Shown here: positions 16,695-25,676 of the stretch, piece by piece
Layout: the number at the start of each line of letters is the position of its first letter
How positions within the stretch are numbered: position 1 is the stretch's first letter
The notes under the pieces: generated by a model
What the model was told of the DNA's origin: nothing
The model's database searches: none
What the model saw: the letters and a program-made list of their open reading frames with translations, nothing else
Made by a program: the position numbers and the translations under genes
NCBI GenBank assembly: GCA_965214435.1
Contig: OZ243960.1
Location: forward strand, 1,550,001-1,614,000
From: Rubrobacter_A sp965214435
GTDB taxonomy: Bacteria; Actinomycetota; Rubrobacteria; Rubrobacterales; Rubrobacteraceae
Direction of reading: 5' to 3'
DNA: 64,000 bases

Positions 16695-17687
16695 CTAGGC
16701 TACCCGGTCGGCCTGGACTATCAGGCGCTGGCTCCAGCCGGGTCCGGTGCAGGTCTGAAGGCTGACCATGTCGCGTCCCTGCGGGGCTGCCACCCACGTG
16801 TCGTAGGGCGAAACGTTCAAGATCTGGGTGACCTGGTAGGTATAAGTGGTACCGTCCGCGTCGGTCAGGTAGATCTCATCTCCCGCCGTCATGCCCGGTA
16901 GGCCCGCGAACTGCTGCCAACTGCCGGTACCCTCATACCCGTACACGTGCCCGGCGATATAAGTGTTAGACCCCGACTGCCACGGAAACCCTGAAGAGGG
17001 AAGCTTCCCGGCGCCCTGCGCCAACACGCCAGGGTCAACGCTGTTAGCCACGACGTTGTTGTACAAGCCCAACTTGGGCACCGTTAAACTGAGCGCCGAG
17101 CTACTCGGAGCCGCCTGCTGCTCAACGTCTTCCTGCTCGGGAACCGGCTGCGGCCCGGGAGCCGCCTGTTCTTCTTCCGCCGCCTGCTCGGTAGCAGCTT
17201 CCCGCCAACTATCGAGTTGTGCCTGCTCTTCAGCGGCGGCTTGCTCTTGAGCGGCAGCTTGCTCTTGAGCGGCAGCTTGCTCTTGAGCGGCAGCTTGCTC
17301 TTGAGCGGCAGCTTGCTCTTGAGCGGCGGCTTGCTCTTGAGCGGCGGCTTGCTCTTCGGCAGCCTTGCGCTCCTCTTCCTGCTTGGCCGCTTCTTCCTCA
17401 GCGGCCTTGCGCTCTTCTTCCTGTCTCGCCGCTTCTTCCTCGGCGGCCTTGCGCTCCTCTTCCTGCTTGGCCGCTTCTTGCTTTGCTGCCGCTTCTTGTT
17501 TTGCCGCTTCTTCTTGCTCGGCCGACTCGCGATCCGCTTTCTTGTCCGCAGCCTGCTCTTCGGCCGCTACCGCCGCCGAATTCTCGTTTTCAGTACCAAA
17601 GGTGTTTAAGCCCAGAAATACTAGTAAACCTAGTAGAACCACTCCGAACATACCCACAAGAAAATACGTTTTTATCCGGTGACTCAA
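16695..17687 (-). CDS. Membrane-anchored sortase with long repeat-rich coiled-coil linker
   Basis: A 330-residue protein. Residues 10-30 form an N-terminal membrane anchor. Residues 40-175 are Ala/Glu/Gln-rich and predict a long coiled coil: three 14-residue repeats (KQEEERKAAEEEAA type) and six 6-residue AAAQEQ repeats. The sortase domain follows from about 198. Catalytic residues are His247 (AGHVYG), Cys313 (LQTCTG) and Arg321. The TLTC-like motif is LQTC. Closest in style to class E/F housekeeping sortases of actinobacteria, but I cannot fix the class. The rod-like linker would hold the catalytic domain far from the membrane. No substrate with an obvious sorting signal was seen in the window. 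Confidence 0.88.
   Translation of the reverse strand: MSHRIKTYFLVGMFGVVLLGLLVFLGLNTFGTENENSAAVAAEEQAADKKADRESAEQEEAAKQEAAAKQEAAKQEEERKAAEEEAARQEEERKAAEEEAAKQEEERKAAEEQAAAQEQAAAQEQAAAQEQAAAQEQAAAQEQAAAQEQAAAEEQAQLDSWREAATEQAAEEEQAAPGPQPVPEQEDVEQQAAPSSSALSLTVPKLGLYNNVVANSVDPGVLAQGAGKLPSSGFPWQSGSNTYIAGHVYGYEGTGSWQQFAGLPGMTAGDEIYLTDADGTTYTYQVTQILNVSPYDTWVAAPQGRDMVSLQTCTGPGWSQRLIVQADRVA
17239..17346 (-). repeat. 18-bp coding tandem repeat (six copies) in the sortase linker
   Basis: Six consecutive 18-bp units, identical except for the last base, with one degenerate unit on each side. They encode the AAAQEQ repeat. The near-identity at DNA level, including silent positions, points to recent expansion by slippage, so copy number may vary between strains. 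Confidence 0.92.
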
Positions 17688-17874
17688 CCTTTTCCCCTAG
17701 CCTCTAAGTAGACATAACGGCTAGATGCTAGCAGCCTTTGGAACGCGTATACATAGTACTTTAGGCGCAACTATTGCTGATGAGAGAAAAATAGCCGGTA
17801 CCGCGCGGCTGTGCCACGGGTAGTGAGTACCGGTGTCTGGGCGGCTTTATGTTGCGGGGAAGTTCTCCGGTTTG

Positions 17875-18930
17875 TTACGGGGTAATTTCTGCTCTAAAAC
17901 CTTCTGAGATCAGTAGTTCCCGGGCCAGGAGAGCTGCGTCGGCGTCCAGGGTAAGGATCAGGGCGGCGCGCTCGGTGTCGGAGTGGCGGACGTAGAGGTC
18001 GAGGATGTTTATGTTGTTCTTTCCCATGAGGGTCGTAACCCGGGCGAAGACGCCGGGTTCATTCTCTACGGGTACGGCGAGGTCCGTGTTGCGGCCGGTG
18101 CTTTCTATGAGGATGCCGCCGAGGTCGTCGTACGCTTTGCGGGCTTCCTGGAAGCGGCGCTCGACGGTGTCGCGGGAGGAGATCTCACTACCAAGTTGGG
18201 CCATGGCACCCGCGAAAGCCCCGAGCGCGACCCCGAGCGCCTGCGAGTTCTCGGCCAGGATGTCGGACCAGAGTGCCGGGTTCGAGGCCCCGACGCGGGT
18301 CAGGTCCCGAAAAGAGGGACCCGCGAAAGACAGCGCCTCGGGCGAGATGTCCGAGGCGACCCTGAGTAGCGCTACGGCCATCAGGTGCGGCAGGTGCGAG
18401 AGCGTTGCCATAAGGAGATCATGCTTCTCGGGGTCCACCGCCGTCGGGGAAGCTCCTAAAGAACGCACGAAAGAGGCGACCTCCCGGTAGTCTTCCGGGC
18501 TTGTCCGGCCGGTGGGGGTGAGAAAGTACCGCGCGCCGCGCAGGAGGTCGGCCCGGGCGTTGGCTACCCCCGCTAGCTGGCTGCCGGCCATCGGGTGTCC
18601 GCCGACAAAGCGCAAACTCCTCGCCTCGGCTTCGCCCACAATGTTGGCTTTGGTACTGGCTACGTCGGTCACGACAGCGTCCGTCGGGGAGAGATCCCCG
18701 AGCATCGAGGCCACCTCGGATATTGGGGCCGCCAGAACGAGGAAGTCCGCGCCGCGGGCTTCTTTTATGGTGGAAGGCTGGTCTATCGCGCCGAACTCGA
18801 CCGCTTTCTCCAGGACCTCCGGCTGGTCGACGCCGACGACCTCCCAACCGGCTTTGCGGGCGGCGAGCCCGACCGAGCCCCCGACGAGGCCGACGCCCGC
18901 TATGCCGAGGGTGCGCCTCTTGAACTCCAT
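17875..18930 (-). CDS. tyrA: Prephenate dehydrogenase with C-terminal ACT domain
   Basis: A 351-residue enzyme that oxidatively decarboxylates prephenate to 4-hydroxyphenylpyruvate for tyrosine synthesis (or arogenate to tyrosine). It has NAD motif GVGLVGGSVG, VTDVASTK, GGHPMAGSQ (catalytic His), LSHLPH, and an ACT domain from about 280 (VENEPGVFARVTTLM), the usual site of feedback control by amino acids. The ATG at 18930 begins MEFKRRTLG, 2 bp after the stop of the upstream aminotransferase, so the two form an operon. The longer frame would overlap that gene. Confidence 0.93.
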   Translation of the reverse strand: MEFKRRTLGIAGVGLVGGSVGLAARKAGWEVVGVDQPEVLEKAVEFGAIDQPSTIKEARGADFLVLAAPISEVASMLGDLSPTDAVVTDVASTKANIVGEAEARSLRFVGGHPMAGSQLAGVANARADLLRGARYFLTPTGRTSPEDYREVASFVRSLGASPTAVDPEKHDLLMATLSHLPHLMAVALLRVASDISPEALSFAGPSFRDLTRVGASNPALWSDILAENSQALGVALGAFAGAMAQLGSEISSRDTVERRFQEARKAYDDLGGILIESTGRNTDLAVPVENEPGVFARVTTLMGKNNINILDLYVRHSDTERAALILTLDADAALLARELLISEGFRAEITP

Positions 18931-18932
18931 AA

Positions 18933-19994
18933 CTAGGAGATCGCCCCTACAACCCGGTCGTTCTCGGAGGAGTTGCCAACGGTGACCCGGCTCCACCCCG
19001 GATACTCCAGGGCCTCGCCCTCCCGCACCAGAACCCCCGCCTTCTCAAAAGCATCCGCCCCGAAGCGGACCATAATGAAGTTTCCTTGCGAGGGGATAAA
19101 GTCGAGCCCCGCGTTTCTGAAAGCCTCTTGCAGCCGGCTGCGTTCCCGCACCACGAACTCGGCCCGCGCCCGGACTTTGTCCCCGGCTAGCATCGAGGCC
19201 GTGGCCGCGACCTGGGCGACCAGGTTGACCGAGACCGGAAAGCGCACCCGCTCGGCATAGTCGGCGACCCTCTCCGGCGCGATGCCGTAACCGGCCCTGA
19301 GGCCCGCGAGCCCGTGTGCTTTAGAGAACGTGCGGGCCACCACGACGTTGTCGCTTTCAAGAGCCAGGGAGTGGGAGTCTGCGTAGCCGGGGTCGTCGAC
19401 GAACTCCACGTAGGCCTCGTCGACTATCAGGAGCATCTCGTCCGGCAGTTCCTCCGCCAGTCCCTGGACCTGATCCAACGTCAGGTACGCGCCGCTCGGG
19501 TTGTTCGGGTTGCACAGGATCATGGCCCGCGTCTCCGGTCCGACCGCGGAGAGCAGGGCTTCGGGGTCCATCCCGCCCCCTTCCGTCAGGGGCACCGGCC
19601 GGGCCGTCATACCCAGCACCGTGCAGAGCGTCGGGTAGAGGCTGAACGACGGCCAGGGAAAGACGACCTCTCCGCCGGGGACCCCCGGCAGCAACTGGAG
19701 CAGGTTCAGTAACACCTCGCTCGACCCGTTGCCGACCACGACGTTGCGTGGTTCGGCGCCGGGGTTAGCGTCCGCTATGGCCTCGCGGAACCGGGTGGCG
19801 TGGCTGTCGGGGTAGCGGTTGGCGCGGGGCAGTACTTCCGAGATAGCAGCCTCGGCCTCGGGCAAAGGCCCGAAAGCGAGCTCGTTGGAGGTTAACTTCG
19901 CGTAATTGTCGTTGTCCGTTCCCTCTGCCGCCATCCTCCAGGACTTCGGTGGTACGTAGGGACGTAAGGGGTCTAACTCCGCTCTAAACTTCAA
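18933..19994 (-). CDS. hisC: HisC-type aminotransferase (histidinol-phosphate or aromatic)
   Basis: A 353-residue PLP enzyme of fold type I, class II. It has the PLP-binding segment CNPNNPSGAYL, DEAYVEF, and the Schiff-base Lys in RTFSKAHGLAGLRAGYG. The sequence resembles HisC, but its coupling to tyrA suggests it may transaminate prephenate or 4-hydroxyphenylpyruvate (inference). TTG at 19994 is preferred since GAGGAG lies about 9 nt upstream and the protein then begins near the family start (LKFRAELDPLRPYVP). It diverges from the large membrane protein gene across a 226-bp gap. Confidence 0.88.
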   Translation of the reverse strand: MKFRAELDPLRPYVPPKSWRMAAEGTDNDNYAKLTSNELAFGPLPEAEAAISEVLPRANRYPDSHATRFREAIADANPGAEPRNVVVGNGSSEVLLNLLQLLPGVPGGEVVFPWPSFSLYPTLCTVLGMTARPVPLTEGGGMDPEALLSAVGPETRAMILCNPNNPSGAYLTLDQVQGLAEELPDEMLLIVDEAYVEFVDDPGYADSHSLALESDNVVVARTFSKAHGLAGLRAGYGIAPERVADYAERVRFPVSVNLVAQVAATASMLAGDKVRARAEFVVRERSRLQEAFRNAGLDFIPSQGNFIMVRFGADAFEKAGVLVREGEALEYPGWSRVTVGNSSENDRVVGAIS

Positions 19995-20220
19995 CTGCCA
20001 GCGCTCCTCGCCGTGACCGGTTGACCGGTCCGAACCCGGCCGCCAACTACTTGTTAGTGCTAGCTGCATAGACTAGCCTCCGGAGGGACGGCTTTCAACG
20101 AACTACCCGCGGTTTACCGCGACCTAGCCACTAGAAATATCCGACGGCGTCTCTCAAGCTAGAGGTATGCCGGAACAGTAGAATAGAGCCGTCGGTTAGG
20201 GATTGCTTGCGAGGAGATTT

Positions 20221-22314
20221 TTGGTTCGCCGCGGTCGTTTTCTGGAAACCTGGATAGTACTGCTGGGTCTGCTGGCCCTTCTGACACTCGGACCTCTCCG
20301 GGCGGTGTTCGGGGGGGTGCCGATCCTTGTCTTTGCGGGCGCTGTCGCTTTATTTCTGATACCCGGCTTGCTGGTCTCGCACTGGCTCTTGCGCGAGTAT
20401 TTCCCGGGAGTTGCGCTCGTACCTGTGGGGTTTGCGATCAGTACGTCCATCTTCGGGGTGATAGCGGTCCCGATGCTCGTAACGCACCAGAGCCCGGAGA
20501 CCTACCTCTGGGTAGCGGGCGCCGTCGTGGCTGGTTTTCTAGTGGCGGCCGCGGTCGTGGCATTCCGCAAGCGGCTGCCGGAGGTGGAGAAGGGCGAGGG
20601 CCTGGAGCCCGCGTCCAGACTGCTCTGGATTCCCTTTGCGTTCCTCGGTGGGCTGCTGGTTTTCGCTTCCCGAGTAAAGGTGCCGCTCGTGGACGGCGAC
20701 ACGTGGAACTACCTAGCGTGGGTCCGGGAGTTCCTGACCACGGACCGGCTCGCTTTGTACAACCCATACTTCGGCAACGAAGTGTCGTTTTCTCGCATAC
20801 AGATCAACGGCTGGTTTCTTATACAGGCAGCCCTCTCTCGCGTCTCCGGCCTCGACCCGGTAAACCTGGTGCTCTACTACCTGGCTCCCATGCTGGTCGT
20901 GGTGTCGCTCCTGGCGTTCTACGCGCTCTCCCGCGTACTATTCAAGAGCGAGGCCGCGGCGCTGTTCGCCGCTTCGTTGTACGCTTTGTTCCTACTGGTC
21001 CACCTCGGGCTCTCGATCGGCACGAGCTTCGGCGGCGAGTTCGTTGGCCGGATGGTCCAGGACAAGTTCTTCGCGCGCTTTGTGTTCCTGCCGGTGATCC
21101 TGGCTCTCGCGGCGGTTTTCCTGGAGGGCCGGAAGCTCAAGTACCTGATGGTCTTCGCGTTTCTGTGCGCGGCGGTGGTCACGGTACACCCGATAGCCCT
21201 GGCGGTGATAGGTCTCTCGGTCGCGGGTTTCGGCGCCGTTCACCTGGCGGCGAACTTCCGGCAGCGGAGGGCCTGGACGGGCGCGGTAAGCCTCGGGCTC
21301 GGACTTTTCGGTATCCTCCTGCCGCCCGCGCTCTTTCTTCTGGTAGCCGGCATCTCGCCCGCGACTGCCGCGTACCCTGCCGACATAGGCGCAACACCCC
21401 CGGAGGTGCTGGCGAACCAGGTCTTTGTCAGGACCGGCTGGAAAAACATCTACGAGCTTGGTGGCGGGCTCTACATCATGCACCCGTACATCCTGTTTAT
21501 CCCGGCGATAGCCGCGGCATATCTGGTCGGCGTGCCATTTCTGTTGTGGCGCTTAAAGCGCAGCCTCGCCGCCCAGCTCATTCTGGGCGTGCTTTTTGCG
21601 GCGACCGTGGTGAGCTACGTGCCGCCGGTGGCGACGTTCGTGGGAGATGAGATCATCGCTCCCGGCCAGCTCTACCGGATGGCGTGGCCCATACCGCTGG
21701 CGGCCCTGCTCGCCGTCGGCTGGATGCTCTGGGAGGCCACCGGGTACGCGGCCCGCTGGATGGCGCGGCGGGGCTTCTCACGAGGGTTTACAAAGTTCCT
21801 GCCGCTCGGCCTGATGCTGGCGCTAACGGTTGCCGCCGCCCCCGTGTACCTGCCGAACGTCAAAGCCGTCTACGACCTCCGGGACGTGCCTCCCCAGGCC
21901 GGCTTTCTACAGGACCCCATCTTCCCGTGGATGGGACGCAACATAGACCAGCAGAGCGTCGTGTTCGCGCCGGACCAGGAGAATCTCGCCATCCCGGCCT
22001 ACTCGGAGAAGTTAAACGTGGTGAGCTTCCGGGGCGCGCCGGTCCTGGATAATCTGGAGGCCCTTGAGGAGCAGGTCGGCGGAAAAATAGAGGTGCCTCA
22101 GAACAACCGGGACGTGCAGCGGTTCTACACCGGGGCTACGGTCGAGGAGGTGGCCGACATTATCCTGCGCTACGAGGCGGACTACGTCTTGACTTTCGCC
22201 GACTCCCCGCCCGAGAACGAGCTGCGACAACTGCCGGGCATCTCCCGCGTCGACACTCCCAGCGAGAGGTACCACCTCTACGCGGTAGACCGCGACCAGC
22301 TCGGCAACGGTTAA
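20221..22314 (+). CDS. Large multi-spanning membrane protein (GT-C-like / DUF6541-like)
   Basis: A 697-residue protein with about 12 hydrophobic segments and a C-terminal extracytoplasmic region from about 550. The acidic motif VDGDTWNYLAW in the first outside loop after helix 4-5 resembles the catalytic Asp loop of GT-C glycosyltransferases; this is a resemblance only. TTG at 20221 is chosen since GAGGAG lies 4 nt upstream. The next gene, 28 bp downstream, is a second protein of the same design, so they are probably co-expressed and may be paralogues. Likely role: envelope polysaccharide or lipid glycosylation. Confidence 0.78.
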   Translation: MVRRGRFLETWIVLLGLLALLTLGPLRAVFGGVPILVFAGAVALFLIPGLLVSHWLLREYFPGVALVPVGFAISTSIFGVIAVPMLVTHQSPETYLWVAGAVVAGFLVAAAVVAFRKRLPEVEKGEGLEPASRLLWIPFAFLGGLLVFASRVKVPLVDGDTWNYLAWVREFLTTDRLALYNPYFGNEVSFSRIQINGWFLIQAALSRVSGLDPVNLVLYYLAPMLVVVSLLAFYALSRVLFKSEAAALFAASLYALFLLVHLGLSIGTSFGGEFVGRMVQDKFFARFVFLPVILALAAVFLEGRKLKYLMVFAFLCAAVVTVHPIALAVIGLSVAGFGAVHLAANFRQRRAWTGAVSLGLGLFGILLPPALFLLVAGISPATAAYPADIGATPPEVLANQVFVRTGWKNIYELGGGLYIMHPYILFIPAIAAAYLVGVPFLLWRLKRSLAAQLILGVLFAATVVSYVPPVATFVGDEIIAPGQLYRMAWPIPLAALLAVGWMLWEATGYAARWMARRGFSRGFTKFLPLGLMLALTVAAAPVYLPNVKAVYDLRDVPPQAGFLQDPIFPWMGRNIDQQSVVFAPDQENLAIPAYSEKLNVVSFRGAPVLDNLEALEEQVGGKIEVPQNNRDVQRFYTGATVEEVADIILRYEADYVLTFADSPPENELRQLPGISRVDTPSERYHLYAVDRDQLGNG

Positions 22315-22342
22315 CCGGGGCTAAAAGCGTGAGGAGCGGCGG

Positions 22343-24268
22343 TTGCTAGTGGATCTCCTCCGGGCCTTGTTCGCCGCTACCCTCGTCGGTATCGTCCCCG
22401 GTTTTTTCTGGGCCGCTGTCCTGGGACGGACCGCCGGTCTCGCGGAGCGGCTGGTTTTCTCGGTGGCACTCTCGGCCACACTGGTCTCGGCGGCCGCGCT
22501 TTCAGGTGCCCGCCTCACCGGAGGCGGCGTGACGACCAGCGTCGCCCTGGTCTCCTTGCTGGCCGTGTTCGCGACCGGCCTTGCAGCGTACCTGCGGTTC
22601 GGCCCCCCGAAAGACCTGGCCGAACCGTTGCTCGCGCCGGCGGTGGCGGACCCGCGTCCGGCGTTGCGGCGGCTGCTGTTGGCGGCGGTGCTCTCTCTGA
22701 CGCTGTTGCGGGGTTATCTAGGTCCTGTGCTGCACGATTGGCCGTTTTTGCGGGGCGGAGACCAGTATTCCCACGCGGTAATGGCGAACGCCATGCTGTC
22801 CGCCGGGGAGTACGGCTCGTACCTGGTTTATCCGCCGGGGTACGCCACGCTGGTCGCGGTGGTCTCACGGCTGAGCGGTCTCGGGCCGCTGGAGGTCTTC
22901 CCGGTTCTGGGTCCCTCGTTACTGCTCTTGCCCGCTCTCGCGAGCTACACGCTCGCCCGCACCCTCGGCGGCTGGCCGTGCGGGGTGGCGGCGGCCTTTT
23001 TCTCCGGGGTGCTGCTCGCCGGCACCTACGCGAACATCGCCGAAGCCCGCTACCCGAACCTCGTCTCCGCGCAGTTTTTACTAGTCCTGACGGTCGCGGC
23101 CCTCGTCCGGCTCTACCGCTCACCCTCCGTCCGATCGGGGGTTCTTTTCGCCCTTCTCGGGTCCTCCGTGGTGCTCTACCACTCCGTGGCTAGCTTCTAC
23201 CTGGCGATATTGCTGTCGCTGGTCGCCGTTTCGGCCCTGCCCTACCTGCTGCTGGTCCACTACCGGAGAACGGCTTTCGCGCTGGTCTTGTCGGGTGGTC
23301 TGCTCGGCGTCTTGTCCATTCTCTATGCCTGGAGCACATACGACTTGCCGCGGCTTCTCGGCGGGCTCCTGGGTGGCTCGGACTCCGGCGCCGGGGGCGA
23401 GGCCGTCTCGATCGCGATAGGCTCCCAGGAGCCGCTGGGCCTCGGGCACCTGATCGAAACCGTCACCCAACCGGTCTTGTGGCTCGGGCTTGGCGGCGGT
23501 CTCCTGCTGCTGGCCGGCCTCTGGCCCGGCTACCGGGAAGAGCCGGCGCAGAAGCTCGCGCGGGTGACGCTACTCCTGTGGGGCTTCTTGCTCTTTGCCG
23601 GCAGCCTCACGTCGCTCAGCGGTTTTCCGCAGCGCTTTGAGCGCGACTTCGGCCTGCCGCTCTCTATATTCGCGGCCCTGGCGTTCGCCGCCCTGCTGCG
23701 CGTGGCCTACCTGCCGCCCTGGCCGCGGCCCGCGGCTTGGCTAACGAGGCTCGTTGCGGTGGCGGCGGTCCTTGTGGCGGTCGTGGCGGTGGTCTTTCAG
23801 GGCGGGCAGAACCTCGCGGCCGCCCGGGAGCCGAGCGCGGACGTTATTACGCCGGAGGTGGCGTCGGCTGGCGAGTGGCTCCGGGACCACAACACGGGCG
23901 GGAACATAATCTCGACCCCGGATATAGGTCCGGGTGCCACGAACCGGGCCGCGCTCGCCCTGGGAGGTTACACGGAGCTACAGTCTTACCCGGAGCGCCG
24001 GATACAGGACCCGAGGTCTCTGCCGCCCGCCGGGAAAGAACCACTAGTGGCTTCGCAGTGGGTGCTGCAACATCCCGATGGGGAGCGTACCGGGGAGATA
24101 CTGGAGAGGCATGACATCCGGTACGTGGTGATCGCCAAGGGATACCCCGGTGTAGACTGGCAGGCGTTCGCCGGGCGCCCGGATTTGTACCGGACGGCGT
24201 TCGAGAATGACACCGTGGCTATCTTCGAGCCTCGGGAGGGTGTGTGGAGGAGTGAGCAAGATACTTAG
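22343..24268 (+). CDS. Large multi-spanning membrane protein, partner of the preceding one
   Basis: A 641-residue protein with about 12 helices. The N-terminus LVGIVPGFFWAAVLG is very like DUF6541-type actinobacterial membrane proteins. An acidic loop RGGDQYSHAVMANAM follows helix 4-5 at the place of the DGD loop in its neighbour. The C-terminal soluble part ends with HDIRYVVIAKG, also paralleling the neighbour (YEADYVLTFAD). TTG start with AGGAG 6 nt upstream. No catalytic role is proven; a glycosyltransferase or polymer-export role is an inference. Confidence 0.76.
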   Translation: MLVDLLRALFAATLVGIVPGFFWAAVLGRTAGLAERLVFSVALSATLVSAAALSGARLTGGGVTTSVALVSLLAVFATGLAAYLRFGPPKDLAEPLLAPAVADPRPALRRLLLAAVLSLTLLRGYLGPVLHDWPFLRGGDQYSHAVMANAMLSAGEYGSYLVYPPGYATLVAVVSRLSGLGPLEVFPVLGPSLLLLPALASYTLARTLGGWPCGVAAAFFSGVLLAGTYANIAEARYPNLVSAQFLLVLTVAALVRLYRSPSVRSGVLFALLGSSVVLYHSVASFYLAILLSLVAVSALPYLLLVHYRRTAFALVLSGGLLGVLSILYAWSTYDLPRLLGGLLGGSDSGAGGEAVSIAIGSQEPLGLGHLIETVTQPVLWLGLGGGLLLLAGLWPGYREEPAQKLARVTLLLWGFLLFAGSLTSLSGFPQRFERDFGLPLSIFAALAFAALLRVAYLPPWPRPAAWLTRLVAVAAVLVAVVAVVFQGGQNLAAAREPSADVITPEVASAGEWLRDHNTGGNIISTPDIGPGATNRAALALGGYTELQSYPERRIQDPRSLPPAGKEPLVASQWVLQHPDGERTGEILERHDIRYVVIAKGYPGVDWQAFAGRPDLYRTAFENDTVAIFEPREGVWRSEQDT

Positions 24269-24302
24269 CGGTCGGGTGGTTGCCTTCCGTGGGTACTGTA
24301 TA

Positions 24303-24308
24303 TAGAAT
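24303..24308 (+). promoter_or_regulatory. Candidate -10 for chorismate mutase
   Basis: TAGAAT ends 9 nt before the ATG at 24318, predicting a very short or absent 5' leader. No Shine-Dalgarno site is present before that ATG. Confidence 0.35.
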
Positions 24309-24317
24309 CGGTCGACT

Positions 24318-24614
24318 ATGAATAATCCGGAAGTAAGTGACAGGGTAGAGCAGTTACGGACCAGGGTCGATGAGGTCGACCGGGAGTTGGTGCGGATACT
24401 GAACGAGCGGGCGCAGATCGTGCAGGAGCTCGGGGCGATAAAAAGCGAGGCGGGCGTACCGCTGTTCGATCCGCGGCGGGAAGAGGAGATCCTCCGGAAA
24501 GTCGCCGAGGAGAACCCGGGGCCTATCTACGACTCCTCGATGCGCGATATATTCGAGTTAATCCTGCACCGCATCCGGGACCTTGAGATTCAACGCGGGG
24601 AGTTTTCTAGATAA
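24318..24614 (+). CDS. Chorismate mutase (AroQ type)
   Basis: A 98-residue all-helical enzyme converting chorismate to prephenate. The AroQ active-site residues are visible in LRTRVDEVDRELVRILNERA (Arg, Asp, Arg), GAIKSEAG (Lys) and PRREEEILRKV (Arg, Glu). It is a monofunctional enzyme. The DAHP synthase gene starts 2 bp after the stop. In many actinobacteria these two proteins form a complex that carries allosteric control of the shikimate pathway. However, the DAHP synthase here is of the short type I beta kind, so physical interaction is only a possibility. Confidence 0.92.
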   Translation: MNNPEVSDRVEQLRTRVDEVDRELVRILNERAQIVQELGAIKSEAGVPLFDPRREEEILRKVAEENPGPIYDSSMRDIFELILHRIRDLEIQRGEFSR

Positions 24615-24616
24615 AA

Positions 24617-25447
24617 ATGGACGTTTCAGCCAGCACGACCGCCGCAGCCGGCGTAAAGACCGACGTAAAAACGGAGAACGGCATGATCCGCCCGAACTCC
24701 TTCCGGGTTATCTCCGGTCCCTGCACGGTCGAGAGCTACGAGCAGTTTCTAGCTTCCGCGAAAGCCGTTAAACAGGCGGGCTTTGAGTACGTCCGCGGCG
24801 GCGCTTTTAAACCCCGCACCTCCCCGTACTCCTTCCAGGGACTGGGCGAAGAAGGGCTCGAAATACTCTCCGAGGTATCGGGGGAGATGGGCCTCAAGGT
24901 CGTGACCGAGGTCATGGACCCGTACGATATCGAGAAGGTCATGGAGCACGCCGAGGTCATCCAGATCGGGGCCCGCAACATGGCGAACTTCTCCCTCTTG
25001 AAGCGCATCGGGGCGGCTATCGCCGGGACGCGTCACGGGGTTGTACTGAAGCGCGGGCTCTCGGCGACGGTCGAGGAGTGGCTGCAGGCCGCGGAGTACA
25101 TCACGAGCGCCGGTGGGGACAACGTGGTCTTGTGCGAGCGGGGCATCCGGACGTTCGAGACGGCGACCCGTTTTACGCTGGATCTGTCGGCGGTAATCGT
25201 GGCGAAACGCCTGACGGACCTGCCGGTGATCGTGGACCCCTCCCACGCCGCCGGCCGCCGGGACCTAGTAGTGCCCTTGAGCAAGGCGAGCGTCGCGGCG
25301 GAGGCTGACGGACTGATGGTCGAGAGCCACCACGAGCCGCAGGAGGCTTTGTGCGACGGAGAGCAGGCGCTTCCGATAGAGGCGCTGCTCGGCCTTAAAG
25401 GTGTCCTGCAGCCGTTCGCGAGCGCGATGGGCCGGGAGGTCATCTAG
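24617..25447 (+). CDS. aroF: 3-deoxy-7-phosphoheptulonate (DAHP) synthase, type I beta
   Basis: A 276-residue enzyme that condenses phosphoenolpyruvate and erythrose 4-phosphate, the first step of the shikimate pathway. It has GPCTVES, GGAFKPRTSPYSFQG, IGARNMANF, LKRGLSAT and DPSHAAGRRDLV, which carry PEP-, metal- and phosphate-binding residues of the AroF I beta/KDO8PS family. It lacks the N-terminal ferredoxin-like (regulatory) domain of Thermotoga-type enzymes, having only a 25-residue Thr/Ala-rich tail. It is translationally linked to chorismate mutase. Confidence 0.94.
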   Translation: MDVSASTTAAAGVKTDVKTENGMIRPNSFRVISGPCTVESYEQFLASAKAVKQAGFEYVRGGAFKPRTSPYSFQGLGEEGLEILSEVSGEMGLKVVTEVMDPYDIEKVMEHAEVIQIGARNMANFSLLKRIGAAIAGTRHGVVLKRGLSATVEEWLQAAEYITSAGGDNVVLCERGIRTFETATRFTLDLSAVIVAKRLTDLPVIVDPSHAAGRRDLVVPLSKASVAAEADGLMVESHHEPQEALCDGEQALPIEALLGLKGVLQPFASAMGREVI

Positions 25448-25663
25448 GCCCGGGTAGACCTGGGAGCTTGCTCAGGAACGTACTCCTCAACTCCCCAGCC
25501 GGCGTGTGGGCGGCGGTTTACCCCGGGTACGAGACATGCCCGGTTGGTCTATCCGCCGTATACCTCGACATTGGCGGAAAGCGGTGAGACCGGGCGGGGT
25601 ATTTCTGGTGTGAGCCCTGTGCCCTGCACCCCATTATCTTCGCGAGCGAGTAGGAATCTACCG

Positions 25664-25669
25664 TACAAT
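25664..25669 (+). promoter_or_regulatory. -10 element giving a predicted leaderless start
   Basis: TACAAT ends 7 nt before the GTG of the protein kinase gene, and no ribosome-binding site is present. Transcription would begin on or next to the start codon. The 229-bp gap upstream holds no supported gene. Confidence 0.45.
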
Positions 25670-25676
25670 ATGTCTT

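Noticed and set aside
17239..17346. Regular short repeats that could suggest a CRISPR array
   Set aside because: Units are 18 bp with no spacers, are in frame and encode a coiled-coil repeat in the sortase.
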